Shown: positions 39,357 to 50,632 of the stretch, piece after piece
How positions within the stretch are numbered: position 1 is the first letter of the stretch
Layout: every line of letters starts with the position of its first letter
Made by a program: the position numbers and the translations under genes
The notes under the pieces: generated by a model
Databases searched by the model: none
The model's input: the letters and a program-made list of their open reading frames with translations, nothing else
Told to the model about the DNA's origin: nothing
NCBI GenBank assembly: GCA_933228895.1
Contig: OW121858.1
Span: forward strand, 31,581,859 to 31,645,858
Reading direction: 5' to 3'
DNA from: Platycnemis pennipes
Lineage: Eukaryota; Arthropoda; Insecta; Odonata; Platycnemididae
Length of the DNA stretch: 64,000 nt

Positions 39357-42300
39357 TTAAACTGAGTGGAAGATATTTATATCTTTTAAAAACCGGATTA
39401 CCTGATAAAGTCTGCCAGCGTTATCACCCAGATCGTATTTAAGATTTCCCCTTAGGCCGAAAACATTGCGAGCATCTTGGTAGTTAACACACTCCGCCAT
39501 GATGTGTTTCACTGTCAGAGGCTTATCGCATGACTCGCAGTGGGGTGGTGTCTTGTTTTCCGTGAATAGGAAAGAATGGGTCACGGCGCAGTGGCCGATC
39601 CGCAGGCGGGCAATGACCACTTCTTCCCTCCGATTACCTCGGACTGAAGAAGGCCATGCCCGAGCGTCAGGTTTTATCGCACGCAGCTTGTTTCCTTCCA
39701 TACTACGCCAAGTTTCACTCCACTGCTTAGTGGCGATCCGTCGAAGCATGGACTTGACATCTTCCGATAAAACCAAGTCCAAGACTGAATCTGGGTTTTC
39801 CAACGCCTCTTTTGCCGCTCTATCCGCTTTTTCGTTACCTGGAATACCTACGTGGCCAGGAATCCAAACAAAAATGATTTGGATTCCTTTTTGAGTAAGG
39901 GATGAGAGGGCAGAATGGATTTCCTGAATAATAGGGTGGTCCGAGTACATGGCTGATATGGCTTTCAGAGAGCTTAAGGAGTCAGAGCAAATTAAGAATG
40001 ATCCTTGATTGCCCTTTATATTACATAAAGCCGTTTTTATGGCGAACAGTTCTGCATTAAATACACTGTAGAATGGACTTAGCTTCATCTTAAGGACGCC
40101 GTGGTGTATGGATGCCACTGCAGCCCCACACGCAAGATCTGACTTGGACCCATCGGTGTAGACAGGTATGAAGTTGGGATGAGCTTCTAGAAGTCCCTTG
40201 AACATCTGCCTGTATTCAATAGGGGTCGTGAATTGTTTGTCCTGTTTTTTAAAGCAGAGGTTTACGTTAGGCAGGGGCATTAGCCAGGGTGGTTGATTAC
40301 AGTATTTAACCTGATGCACTGTGGGCAGTGACATGCCTACTTCTTCAATAAAATCTCTAAAGCGTATCCCAAGTGGACGTGTGGCCCGTTTCCTTCGATT
40401 AAAAATATCTATGAACCGAGGTTTAAAAACTATGTCAAAGCATGGGTGTGTTTTCATTGATAAAATCTTTGCTACGTAGTTGCTCATTAAAATTTTTCTT
40501 CGCGAGGCCAACGGTAGCTCCCCTGAGTCTGAGTATATACTCGGAACGGGTGATGTCCGAAAGGCACCAATGGCTAGTCGGAGTCCGGTGTTGTGCACGG
40601 TATTCAAAGGTTTCAAATATGATTCTCTTCCAGAAGAGTACACAACGGACCCATAGTCCAGTTTTGACCTCACCAGCGAACGGTATAGTAAAAGCATCAT
40701 GGAGCGGTCTGCGCCCCATGTCGAATGACTTAAAAATTTAAAAATGTTTAAAATCTTTTGGCATGCATTCTTAGTGTGTTGAATGTGGTCTCGCCAGTTT
40801 AATTTCTTATCTAAATAAAGTCCGAGGAAACGATGGGATTCCACAAACGATAAGACCTTGTTTCCAAGCCTTAAGGTTGGATTTGGAAAGATTCCCCTCA
40901 CCCTGTGGAAGTGCAAACATTTCGTTTTATCTTCAGAAAAACGGAGACCGTTGGCCAGGGACCAGTCCTGCAGGCGGTTTAGGGTCATTTGGACCTGTCT
41001 CTCAGCCGTTGACAGTTTCGATGACCTGCAAAAAATCGCCAGGTCGTCGACGAAGAGTGAGGCCGTCACGGGAGATTGAACGCATTTTGCGATGCTGTTG
41101 ATTGCGATAGCAAAAAGTGTAACGCTAAGGACCGCACCTTGAGGAACTCCGTTCTCTAGTACGTATGGTTGGGAGAGGGTGTTTCCTATTCGGACTCTAA
41201 AGGAACGCTTATTTAAAAAGTTTTTCACGAATATGGGTAGATTGCCCTTAAAACCCCAGTCGTGTAATGACTGTAAGATTGCATGTCTCCATGTTGTGTC
41301 GTAGGCTTTTTCAATGTCGAAGAAAACCGCGATAACGTGCTGTCTGAGGAGAAATGCCTCCTGAACGAAGGCCTCGATTCTCACCAGGTGGTCGACCGTA
41401 GACCTGCTCCGCCGGAAGCCACACTGGATATTTGATATGAGTTTGCGGCTTTCAAGGCACCACACAAGCCGTTTGTTTACCAGTCTTTCCATTAGCTTTC
41501 CTAAACAACTGGTTAGGGATATTGGGCGGTAGCTAGAGGGGAGAGATTTGTCCTTTCCCTGCTTGGGGATCGGAACGATTATGGATTCTCGCCAGCTCTC
41601 CGGAAATACCTGCTCCGACCACACTTGGTTGAGTGTGGCAAGTAGTTCTGGTAACGAAGAGTGAGGGAGATTTCGCAAGAAAGAATTATGTATTAAGTCA
41701 CTCCCAGGTGAGGTGTCTTTAGCGCTTTCTATTGCTAATTTCAGCTCCCACATTGTGAAAGGGTTATTGTAAGAGTCGGTGTTATTAGCATCACAGAAAT
41801 TAAGACGCCTTCTTTCGGCTCTGCATTTATGGCTTTTAAATGATGGATGGTGCCTGTCGCTGGCGCTAATAGCGGCATAGTGTTTGCCGAAGGCTTCCGC
41901 AATATCGGTAGGGGATGAAAGAATGTCTTCATTTAATTTTAGCCCTGAGACCGGAGAGAAATTGCGTTTGCCCATTACGGATTTTATTTTATTCCAGACC
42001 TGTGTAGAGGGCGTTCGATGGTTTATACTAGAGACGTACTCCGTCCAAGATCTCTTCTTTGCCTCTCTAATGACCTGTCGAGCCTTGGCTCGCAGTCGGC
42101 GGAAGGCCGCAAGGTTAGTGGAGGTAGGGAATTTGTTAAAAATACGCAGCGCTCTTTTTCGTCTGCGGATGGCTTCTGCGCACTCCTCGTTCCACCACGG
42201 AACTGGAGGGCGACGAGGAGTACCTGAGGTAGTAGCAACGCTACCTTCCGCGGCTTCCAGGATAGCTTCCGTAAGAGCCTTTACATTATCCAGACCTTGG

Positions 42301-43055
42301 CTGCTGCTGGAAAATTTAAAACAGAATTTTCGTTTAAAATCCGTCCAGTTGGCTTTCTTAACAAGCCACGTTTTTGGCGAATTAAAAACACAAGTATTTC
42401 CCGTTTTATAAATAATCAAGGGGAAGTGGTCGCTACCACACAGATCATCATGGACCATCATTTTAAAAAAAGGGGCTATGGATTCCGTGCTAACCCACAG
42501 GTCAATGGAGGAATACCCTCCGTTAAAAGCATTAAAACGAGTCTTCTCCTGGTCATTTAATAAAACTAAGTTAAAATCGTTTAAAAACCTTTCTAAGAGA
42601 CGCCCTCGGCCATTAAAATCACGCATCTCATCGCCCCAAAGGCTACTGTGCGCATTAAAATCGCCCAATAAGACGAATGGCCTCGGAAGCTGACTGACTA
42701 GATTTTCAAGGTTTCTTCTGTTGACTGGAGCCCATTCCGGCAAGTATACATTGCAGAATGTAATACTTTCCGGAATAGCAGTGGTAATTGCCTGGGCCAG
42801 TAGCGGAGTCTGCAGGTCCACACGGGAGGTGTAAATGGTCTCGCGTATGAATGCAGCAACACCGCCACGTGCCCTATCACCATCGACGTCGTCAACTCTA
42901 AAAACTTTAAAACCATTCAACGTTACATTATCTGTCGCTTTAAAATGGGTTTCTTGAAGAAAGAAACATAAAGGGTTAAAATTACTCAATAGGAGCTTAA
43001 AATCCTCTAAATGTTTAAAAAAGCCGTTGCAATTCCACTGTAGTATCGTGGCCAT
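39357..43055 (-). CDS. R3 ORF2, identical to R2 ORF2
   Basis: 1232 codons with no amino-acid difference from the protein encoded at 28596-32294. The endonuclease, FVDD reverse transcriptase, RNase H and C-terminal knuckle are all preserved. The lack of even silent differences in the stretches I compared argues for a very recent duplication, gene conversion or an assembly effect. Confidence 0.94.
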   Translation of the reverse strand: MATILQWNCNGFFKHLEDFKLLLSNFNPLCFFLQETHFKATDNVTLNGFKVFRVDDVDGDRARGGVAAFIRETIYTSRVDLQTPLLAQAITTAIPESITFCNVYLPEWAPVNRRNLENLVSQLPRPFVLLGDFNAHSSLWGDEMRDFNGRGRLLERFLNDFNLVLLNDQEKTRFNAFNGGYSSIDLWVSTESIAPFFKMMVHDDLCGSDHFPLIIYKTGNTCVFNSPKTWLVKKANWTDFKRKFCFKFSSSSQGLDNVKALTEAILEAAEGSVATTSGTPRRPPVPWWNEECAEAIRRRKRALRIFNKFPTSTNLAAFRRLRAKARQVIREAKKRSWTEYVSSINHRTPSTQVWNKIKSVMGKRNFSPVSGLKLNEDILSSPTDIAEAFGKHYAAISASDRHHPSFKSHKCRAERRRLNFCDANNTDSYNNPFTMWELKLAIESAKDTSPGSDLIHNSFLRNLPHSSLPELLATLNQVWSEQVFPESWRESIIVPIPKQGKDKSLPSSYRPISLTSCLGKLMERLVNKRLVWCLESRKLISNIQCGFRRSRSTVDHLVRIEAFVQEAFLLRQHVIAVFFDIEKAYDTTWRHAILQSLHDWGFKGNLPIFVKNFLNKRSFRVRIGNTLSQPYVLENGVPQGAVLSVTLFAIAINSIAKCVQSPVTASLFVDDLAIFCRSSKLSTAERQVQMTLNRLQDWSLANGLRFSEDKTKCLHFHRVRGIFPNPTLRLGNKVLSFVESHRFLGLYLDKKLNWRDHIQHTKNACQKILNIFKFLSHSTWGADRSMMLLLYRSLVRSKLDYGSVVYSSGRESYLKPLNTVHNTGLRLAIGAFRTSPVPSIYSDSGELPLASRRKILMSNYVAKILSMKTHPCFDIVFKPRFIDIFNRRKRATRPLGIRFRDFIEEVGMSLPTVHQVKYCNQPPWLMPLPNVNLCFKKQDKQFTTPIEYRQMFKGLLEAHPNFIPVYTDGSKSDLACGAAVASIHHGVLKMKLSPFYSVFNAELFAIKTALCNIKGNQGSFLICSDSLSSLKAISAMYSDHPIIQEIHSALSSLTQKGIQIIFVWIPGHVGIPGNEKADRAAKEALENPDSVLDLVLSEDVKSMLRRIATKQWSETWRSMEGNKLRAIKPDARAWPSSVRGNRREEVVIARLRIGHCAVTHSFLFTENKTPPHCESCDKPLTVKHIMAECVNYQDARNVFGLRGNLKYDLGDNAGRLYQVIRFLKDINIFHSV

Positions 43056-43132
43056 ACAGGTTAAAGGATAAAAAGAAAAAAAATATATATATATAAATAA
43101 AACACTAAAAGCTCTGCTGGGTTGTGAAAGGC

Positions 43133-44353
43133 TTACCGCTTTATCCTGCGAGCCTTTTTATTTTTCGCCTTTGCAAGGAGGATTTCAGTCTCAGAAAGAG
43201 ACTCGTCCTCCTCCATCGACTCCGGTTGGTTAGTTTTTAGGGTACCAGATGGCCCCTGAGGCGGTGTATTTACACGACCACAGGGTAGTGTATTTACACG
43301 TCCGCTGAGTTGTGCATTTTCACGACCATTGGACGCGGCCTCACGATCAGGCTTCGTGGCCATCTGCTTAATGGAGCCATTTTTGTTAGGGGCATTCGTC
43401 CCTACAGCCGGTTTAGAAGCCTTATCCGGTTTGGCTGAGTTGCCTTGTGTCTTACTCTCTAATTCGGTCAAGTCTGTTTGTGTAGAGATACTGATCTTTG
43501 GAACGGGAGTGTGCATTACAGCAGCGTAGGAGCGGGAGAAGGTAGGGGCAGCTAGCGCTCGGTGCTTCTTACGCGCTTCAAAATAAGGGATCTTTTCCAC
43601 CGTTTTAATTTCCATTATTTTTCGTTCATCCTGTAGCTTGGGACACTTCCGGGAATATGCCGGATGTGCGCCCTCGCAGTTTACACAGTTTGGGTCAGAT
43701 TCACAGTCTTTCTCTTCGTGTTTCTCTTTTCCACAGGTTGGACAGATTTCATTGTTGACGCATCTTGATGCGATGTGGCCAAAACGTTGGCATTTAAAAC
43801 ACCGCATTGGGTTGGGAATAAATGGTCGCACTGGGCACGATTCGTAACCCACAGAAACCCTGTCTGGCAGCTTGTCCAGGGAGAAGGTAAGAATGACGGA
43901 TGTGGTGTTAATTATCTCGCCATTCCGCTTTGTCTTTAAGCGACGACAGTCAATAACCCCTTGAGGCGCCATCTCTCTCTTAATTTCGTCCGTCTCGACA
44001 TAGAGAAGGTCGTAGTTAGTAATAACTCCACGGCAGGTATTTAATGTGGAGTGTACCTCTACTTTAACGGGGATATCGTGGAGTTTCTCCATCTTCAGAA
44101 GCTTCGCACTTTGAGCGTTGTTCGCCGTTTCAATAAGTAACGTGCCATCCCTAAGCTTCTTAACCGAATTCAAATTTCCTGGTATGGTTGACGACAGGAC
44201 TTTGTTTATTAAAAACGGAGACACCTTTTTCAGTGACTCACCTTCTTTTTCACACCTCATTACCAGAAACCGCTGACACGCGGCAAGGACTTTATCTCCT
44301 CCACCCTTATCAGGGTGGAATCTTTTAGGTGGTGGTAGATGTTTATCTGCCAT
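43133..44353 (-). CDS. R3 ORF1, identical to R2 ORF1
   Basis: 406 codons from the ATG at 44353, the same protein as 32372-33592 with three CCHC zinc knuckles and the acidic then basic C-terminus. It stops 77 nt before ORF2 begins. Confidence 0.9.
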   Translation of the reverse strand: MADKHLPPPKRFHPDKGGGDKVLAACQRFLVMRCEKEGESLKKVSPFLINKVLSSTIPGNLNSVKKLRDGTLLIETANNAQSAKLLKMEKLHDIPVKVEVHSTLNTCRGVITNYDLLYVETDEIKREMAPQGVIDCRRLKTKRNGEIINTTSVILTFSLDKLPDRVSVGYESCPVRPFIPNPMRCFKCQRFGHIASRCVNNEICPTCGKEKHEEKDCESDPNCVNCEGAHPAYSRKCPKLQDERKIMEIKTVEKIPYFEARKKHRALAAPTFSRSYAAVMHTPVPKISISTQTDLTELESKTQGNSAKPDKASKPAVGTNAPNKNGSIKQMATKPDREAASNGRENAQLSGRVNTLPCGRVNTPPQGPSGTLKTNQPESMEEDESLSETEILLAKAKNKKARRIKR

Positions 44354-44951
44354 GCCCCTAATAACTTCGTCCCCCGGGCTCCCCACCCGCCACGGAGCCA
44401 CACATTCGGGACGCCGCACCGCAAGCCGGTGCGGTCGCCAGGGCTACCCGAGGGGATATAGCACCCTAGAGGTGGTTGTCTGATTCGGGTTGGGTCTTCA
44501 ATGCACGAGGCCACCAAACCCGTACATCTCCGACCGCCCTACACAGACCCCCACCTCCCTGGCACTCGCCACCGTTAAGCTAAACGCCACGGAAGCCGAT
44601 TGACCGGGAGTGGCTAGCTCCCGGCCGCCCGTTTGCAGCGAATCCGGGGCCGAAGAGGGGTATTGGACCATAGTCCATACCGGGCATCCGACACCCGGCT
44701 GGGAACCACGGACCTCACCCTCCAGGATCCCCTTCTCCTCCTTACGGGTCTCCGCACACGGCAAACATGCGGGTGGATCGCAGGCCAGGTGGTATGGCCG
44801 CACACAGACAGTTGACCCACAACACTGTCCGGGCTCAACCCTTGCTGGCTCTGGGTTTGTTTTCGGGGTTATCTCCCCGCCCTTTTAGTCGCCTCTTACG
44901 ACAAGCAGAGATACTGCGGGAGTATTCTCAATCCCCCTACCCGCAGGGGGC
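44354..44951 (-). promoter_or_regulatory. R3 5' leader
   Basis: Copy of the R2 leader at 33593-34190, including the pseudoknot-capable 5' terminus next to the right target duplication at 44952-44963. Confidence 0.72.
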
Positions 44952-44963
44952 TCAGTCGTTGCT

Positions 44964-46407
44964 TTGTTTCTTCTATTACAGCTGGAGAAGTAAGTATTTG
45001 AGCAATTTGCTTTCCTGACCTTTTCACATGGACTTTCATTCTTTTTTCTGGTGTAGGTAGTAAATTATGGAAAGACCTACCCAAAGTATTTGACGATTCC
45101 TCAGATGTTGATGTCGAGGATTGGCTTTCTTCATAGGGACTGGCAGTTAATTTTTGATCGGAAGATGAATTTGTCGAAAAAGGAGTTGATGCTTCTTCTG
45201 GGGCGTGTGAGCTTCCGAGATTAGAAGGATGAAGATCTAACTCCGTCAGGATACCCGGATTCAGAGGGAATATTCCTGTTGATCGGAATCCATTTTCAGC
45301 GTTGCCGATTGTTGCGGCTTTGCTCCATGCATTTCGAAAAAGCCGACCAAAATTAAATTTAGTTATCTTTCTATCCCCCTTACAAACTGTCATATACGCA
45401 TTTGTTTCAATATCGTAGTATGTCTTTAATGGTTTATAAAAAGACCTGTCCAGAGGTTGCAACCTTTGTGTAGTGTGGCTGGGCAGTGATAAGAGAGTGA
45501 TCTCATTCCTTTCACAGAACAGTAGAACAGGAAGAGTCTTGTGTGATGCGTGGCCATCGAGGACTAAAATGCATCGGCCAGGAATCCTGTTTGCTTGAAA
45601 GTGCTTTAGCCACTCCAAAAAAAGATCCTCATTTATCCACCCTGAATCGGACATAAAAATTTTAGATCCCAACGGAAATCCATCCTCCCATTCCTTATGG
45701 AACTTTTTCCCCTTAAAAATTACAAAAGGTGGTATGTAATGTCCACTTGCATTGCAGCACGCAACAACTGTCACCAATTCCCCCTTTTCCACTGACGCCT
45801 GTTTTATGACTACCTTAGATCCTGTTCTTGCAACATTCTTTTGGGTTTGGCGATTATTTAATACACATCCCGTTTCGTCAACGTTGTATATAAGGTGGGG
45901 CCTATCCATAACTCCAGCCTCAGCCATCGAAATAGTTAACTTTGAAAAAAAATCGTCTAAATCTTCCTTATTTAAACCCTCAGCTCGAGCCACTGACAAA
46001 CCTTCGGGTTTTCGAAGACTTAAAGGATGTCTAGATATAAAATTCAAGAACCAATCCTTGCCTGCTCGTTTTTTTAACGCACAGAAATTGTTTTTTATGT
46101 TGTTTTCAATGGAAAATTCATATGCCACCTTCATGACATCATCTCTTGTCAATCCGAACCCAATTTCACATAACCTAAGAATTCTTCTAATTAATGCTTC
46201 CTCTTCTTCCACTGAGAAGACATTTTGCCCCCCTCTTGTCTTCAATTTTTCCGTATCCGCTACTATCCTACGATAGAGGCAAGTACGGGGAACATTGAAA
46301 AGTTCGGCAGAATGCCTCATGCTTCTTCCCTCTCTGAAAGCTTTCAGCGCCATTCTCATATCCTCCTCTGTCCATGTCTGTTCCGTTTTTCGCCGGTACT
46401 TCCCCAT
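44964..46407 (-). pseudogene. pogo transposase, N-terminal piece (copy C)
   Basis: Same as 34203-35646, with ATG at 46407. The open frame continues into the R3 leader antisense and stops at 44896. The helix-turn-helix and DDD core are intact; the PHD finger is separated by 5.8 kb. Confidence 0.8.
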
Positions 46408-47598
46408 CTTAATCCAAAAGGAAAAACATTAACGGTAAGCGAAAATTATCACTTTCATAAATACGTTTTAAATGAAATTTTGCTAATGTTACGCTATCAA
46501 AAGGAGGTTGTAAGGCGTTCCACAACTAATTCTGTTGCCATATATAATATTTAATACTCTGGCAATCCCTCTATCACGTACATTATATCACCTCCTTTTC
46601 TTTCAGATTGGAAAATATAGACCACTGAGTAATGTAGAATGTATAGGTATGGAACTCAATGTGAATTATTAACAATAAATTTCCATCACGAAATGCGTAT
46701 GTTTTATGATATTGTTTCAGCGAATAATTGGTTAATATATATGGAACAGTACACAACATATGTTACATCAAACGAAGGTAGCTTACCTCTGGCTCAGCCT
46801 GTAAATCGTGCTCGTCGCCGTAATAATTCACCTCTATGACGGGGAAAACCTCTTTCCTCCTCCTCGTTATACGTAGTAAATATCTATAACGTGATATAGA
46901 ATAGCATTAAAATAGGTTTATTCCATTAAACTTCTTATAATACTTAGATAAAAGAGTATGGCCTAAAAACAAATTTTTAGCCACTTTCGCTCAAACATTC
47001 TTATAAACATTTGATGTTTTTAATGTAAAACATTAAGTGTAAGTAAGCAATTTATCAATATTAGTTGTATATCTACTTACTTTTCAGTAGCAGAAGGAAT
47101 TTTTCCAAGTGTCAGTTGAGTATAACTGGTTCAATGCTTCACCCTCGACCAGCGGCTTGGAACTGAACTCCTGCGCGTGCTGGTCCTTTTCACCCGACTA
47201 AGTAATATGATTTTGTATCATGTTTGGTAACTCCGATATTCATACAAGGCTCAAAAAAGTAACCTAATGTGGCAGCTATGGTATTAGATTTCCTTTCAGG
47301 AAAGAAAAACTTGAAATCTGAGTAAGCGCTACAATGTCACCTTACTTTGAACCTATACGAGGTTTTCTAAATACCCAATTTCACACCTCTCTCGTATGGT
47401 AGGCTTCCATTCGACAGAGTATCATTTGCTTAAATTCAGTCGTCGAGTTCTCGTTTTCACTCTACTAGAAGGACAAGATTACAAAGAAGCAATTCCTAAA
47501 ACGTAGTCAGTCTCAAGTGATACCGTTTCGGGTCTGAGCGCACTTTTTGAAAAGCGTTCCTATTCACCCGCTGGTCCGATTCACCCCCCTTTACCCTA

Positions 47599-48190
47599 CT
47601 AGTCAGAACTACACCGTTTAAAAAAGATAGAAATTGCAAAGCATACATGCAAAAACATTCTGTTAGTAGGGTTAGATTTAAGTACTCATACCAACATGCA
47701 GCTACCAATGCTATTCATTGCTACTCTCCGATAGGACATATTTACCGTTATTCGTATCTCTAATTGTTCGAAGGAAAAAGGACATTTTGAATCTATCAGT
47801 TCGGCAATCAATTTCTCTAACTTTATGATTATGGTCCAGTCTGCCATAGTAAGTTGGGGTTCGTAAAATATTTTTAACATCGTCACTGAAAATATTGCCT
47901 TGGAATTTGTTTAAGAGATTAAGTCTAAATTTCAACCTGCGATCTGACAATGATTCCCATTTTAATTCATTTAATAGACTGGTTACGCTAATATAATTAT
48001 CGTATCGTCCCTTTACAAATCTTGCCGATCTTCGCTGCACACGTTCAAGTTCATTACTTAGACCGATTTCCTAGGGATCCCATACACTGGCAGCATATTC
48101 CAAATGAGGCCTAACAAGGGAAAAGTAGCTGATTTCTCGTACATGATCGTCACATTTACCCAATACTCTTTTGATGAAACCCAGCTTGAC
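47599..48190 (-). pseudogene. CR1-like ORF2 C-terminal region, right flank of the array
   Basis: The best preserved CR1-like piece in the window. The minus strand encodes FIKRVLGKCDDHVREISYFS, then VRPHLEYAASVWDP, a stop, and ELERVQRRSARFVKGRYDNY, SVTSLLNELKWESLSDRRLK and TPTYYGRLDHNHKVREID. The first 45 bp equal the flanks of pogo A and B. From about 47643 it differs from them by several percent, so the array edge lies inside this CR1 sequence. Confidence 0.75.
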
Positions 48191-49009
48191 TAAGGACTAA
48201 GTTAACATTTCTTTCACTACTAAGGCAAACATATGTTGTCAAAGGAGGGATTCCTTGTTGTTTCATTAAAAAACATAAAATCCACCGCTGCAAGGAACAG
48301 ACTACAAGGCACTAATCGATTAAGTCGATTAGAAAAACGAAAGCGATGGAAGCTTTTTTATCGTTTGCGACGTAACGGAAAAAAATCTAAACACGCCATC
48401 TATGGAAAGCTTCCAGTACTACGTCCAAAACGCATTAACAGTTTTGCCCTATGCGGTGAGTCCTCCTCTATATTATGCTCACTCCATTATGTACCTACAT
48501 ATTTTCTTCTCAAATCAGGCAGATTCTGCAAAATCACGTCAGGTGACCATTTTCCAATAAATTAACACGCGAAAGCAGCATTCCAATGATTCATTTTGAC
48601 GGCTTAGTCTGAGCACAGGACCTGACTAAAATATAGTTATGAACACCCGAATTCTAATGTGTCAAAGCTCCGCACGAAAAATAACTGTTAATTCGCTGTT
48701 GCACTTTGGCGAACAATTAATTATTGTTATGGGGGATTATTTACTGAGTTATTGTGATTTATTATTGTATAGCCCTTGTAATTTATTAAACTCCAGTCAT
48801 GATTCACTCGGATGTAATAATGAAATTAAACTACAGATGCCTCAGTAATTGATAACTGATAGTAATAAATTAGTAATCAGTAATTGATAACTGTAGGTAA
48901 TACATTATATGTCAGGAGATGTAATTAATAAACACAGTAATATCATTCCTATTAGGGTTATTTCCCTTTGAGAAGAAACAGTTGGCTTTCAACATTCGGA
49001 ATACTGGGG
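48191..49009. other. non-coding, nothing recognised
   Basis: A 110-codon plus frame at 48233-48565 is basic and without known motifs. A short direct repeat CAGTAATTGATAACTG occurs near 48843 and 48876. No gene is supported. Confidence 0.3.
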
Positions 49010-49391
49010 GCGTTCACTCGGAATCGAAATCGCTATTTTGTACACGAAATCTTTTAGATGGAAACGAAAAATGAGTTTTAGTGAAAAAATGAATCTTCTA
49101 AGAAGTAGGGGAGGCCTGCCTGAAAAGATCCTGTGGCATCCCGTAAATAACCCAAAACAAATGAACAACAAAATATTTTTGTATATATTTTGGTGTGACT
49201 AAACTTGCGATGAAGTTTATTCACTTGTTCACAAATTACGACGTAGTCGATGTTTTTAACCCCTTTCGAAAGAATCCGAATGGAGTCTAACAATCATTTC
49301 CATTGGCAGAGTCAACTGTGTGTCCCCCATGGCGATAAGGCGAAGTAGTTTCGCGGACTCTGTTGTGATTGGACGAAGTGGATGACGTACT
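49010..49391 (+). repeat. interspersed repeat 'alpha', copy 2 (left part)
   Basis: Related to 2911-3287 and, inverted, to 58625-58985. It ends at GATGACGTAC, where a foldback element is inserted. The continuation seen in copy 3 (CGCATGATCGCCC... and the GCGAAAAACTGATG block) resumes at 50310-50405. Confidence 0.65.
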
Positions 49392-50309
49392 ACTGTCCAT
49401 GCAAAAAGTGGAGATTCTCGAGTTTTAAGTGTTCTATCTCAATAACCTATTCGTATATTGCAATAAAATAAACTGAAAATGATAGAAAGGTTATTTCTAC
49501 GTTTTATGAATACCATCAGCGAATCTTCACCGTATCAACAAATTTTTTATTTGGCATTATATGAAAAAAAAACACGGTTTTGGGCGCTCAGAAAATGGAA
49601 GCTCCATTTTGTGTTGCGAAAATATTCTGATTTAGCGATAATAAAATTCAGTACAACTCAGTTCTTTTGATGGCTACTCTCTCAACAATCAGTAAACACT
49701 TTTTATTTATTTTACAGTATTTTTTACATTTCTATAACGAAGAGGCAACCGCGCACGCTTTTTCCTCTCCCTTCCCTCCACATCCTCGGCGGCTAAGCGG
49801 GCCTCAAAACAAGGATAAACAAAATTTCTACCTGGACAATGGTAATAATTTGTCATTATTTTAAATATAATATTCGTCAACAGTGCGTGTATGCGTTGCC
49901 TACGGTGCTTTAAAACTACTTATAAGTCTTTAAATAACTAAAATAGTCGAGTTTTATTTATCAACAACTTTTGGCTAGTAAATAAACAGTTACAAGGTTC
50001 CGCTTCAGAATATGCATTTAAAAAAGATAGATCTTGCACCTAATGAAGTCTCATGTTGATAACTTGAGAAGTTTTTGAAAACTTATCGTTCAAATTGGAG
50101 CTTCCATTTTCTGAGCGCCAAAACCGTAATTTTTTTTCATACAGAGCCAAATAAAAATTTTATTGATACGGCGAAGAATCGCCGATGGTATTCACAACAC
50201 GTAGAAATAAATTTTCTTTCATTTTCAGTTTATTTCATTGCAATATACGAATAGGTTATTGAGATAGAACACTTTAAACTCGAGTAATTTGACTTTTTGT
50301 ATGAGCAGT
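49392..50309. mobile_element. 918-bp foldback element with about 210-bp inverted arms
   Basis: The left arm (49392-49615) and right arm (50095-50309) are inverted copies with about 85-90 percent match by eye. Outer ends are ACTGTCCATGCAAAAAGT and ACTGCTCATACAAAAAGT. The arms share TTCTATCTCAATAACCTATT, AAATAAACTGAAAATGA and GCTCAGAAAATGGAAGCTCC. The 480-bp centre is AT-rich and non-coding. It is inserted in a copy of repeat alpha, whose uninterrupted relative at 58.6 kb gives the empty site. Confidence 0.75.
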
Positions 50310-50405
50310 CAGTCGCATGCACGCCCCTTTTCCGAAAGGTGTTAAAAACATCAATTTTTCGCCGCTTATATCTCGAGAACCACTTCACGGATCGAAGAAC
50401 GGAAA
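50310..50405 (+). repeat. interspersed repeat 'alpha', copy 2 (right part)
   Basis: On the minus strand this reads GTTCTTCGATCCGTGAAGTG, GCGGCGAAAAATTGATGTTT and TTTCGGAAAAGGGGCGTGCA. It matches 58530-58625 and completes the copy interrupted by the foldback element. Confidence 0.6.
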
Positions 50406-50632
50406 ATATGGGTCTTTTTATTTACAAACTCTACCAGATTCGGCAATAAATAATATAGTAAACGACCTCATTAACTGCTGAAAACAACAGTTACCATTGG
50501 ATTCAACTTTGTATAGCTATCTCTTCTTCTCTCCCTGATATCCAGGAATTCCACCGAGTGAGGGCCGGAAACCATTGAAAAAGTAATTTGATTTGTCTTT
50601 ATTTTGAATAATCCGTTCATGGGAGGTTGTGC

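Larger units (their letters stand above)
39187..44951 (-). mobile_element. intact non-LTR retrotransposon, copy R3 (duplicate of R2)
   Basis: Same length, same target duplication (39175-39186 and 44952-44963) and the same host position as R2. It was therefore multiplied by segmental duplication, not by retrotransposition. Both ORFs are open. Confidence 0.92.
38472..47596 (-). mobile_element. pogo/Tigger-type transposon, copy C, split by retrotransposon R3
   Basis: Both terminal inverted repeats and TA flanks are present. Internal structure equals copy B: PHD piece 38918-39186, R3 39187-44951, N-terminal piece 44964-46407. Beyond its right end the flanking DNA is at first the same as for A and B and then diverges after about 47643. 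Confidence 0.88.
23441..47642. repeat. tandem segmental duplication, period 10,761 bp
   Basis: Features recur at a constant offset of 10,761: retrotransposon ORF2 ends at 28596 and 39357, MITEs start at 27021 and 37782, pogo right ends fall at 26074, 36835 and 47596. The 23441-34201 segment, the 34202-44962 segment and the partial 44963-47642 segment correspond. Every stretch I compared by eye, coding or not, was identical until about 47643, where single-base differences start. The array is either very young, homogenised, or an assembly effect. Confidence 0.9.

Noticed and set aside
39187..44951. Independent insertion of a second R2-family retrotransposon
   Set aside because: The same target duplication, the same position in the same pogo codon and flanks with no visible difference at +10,761 show it is a copy made by segmental duplication.
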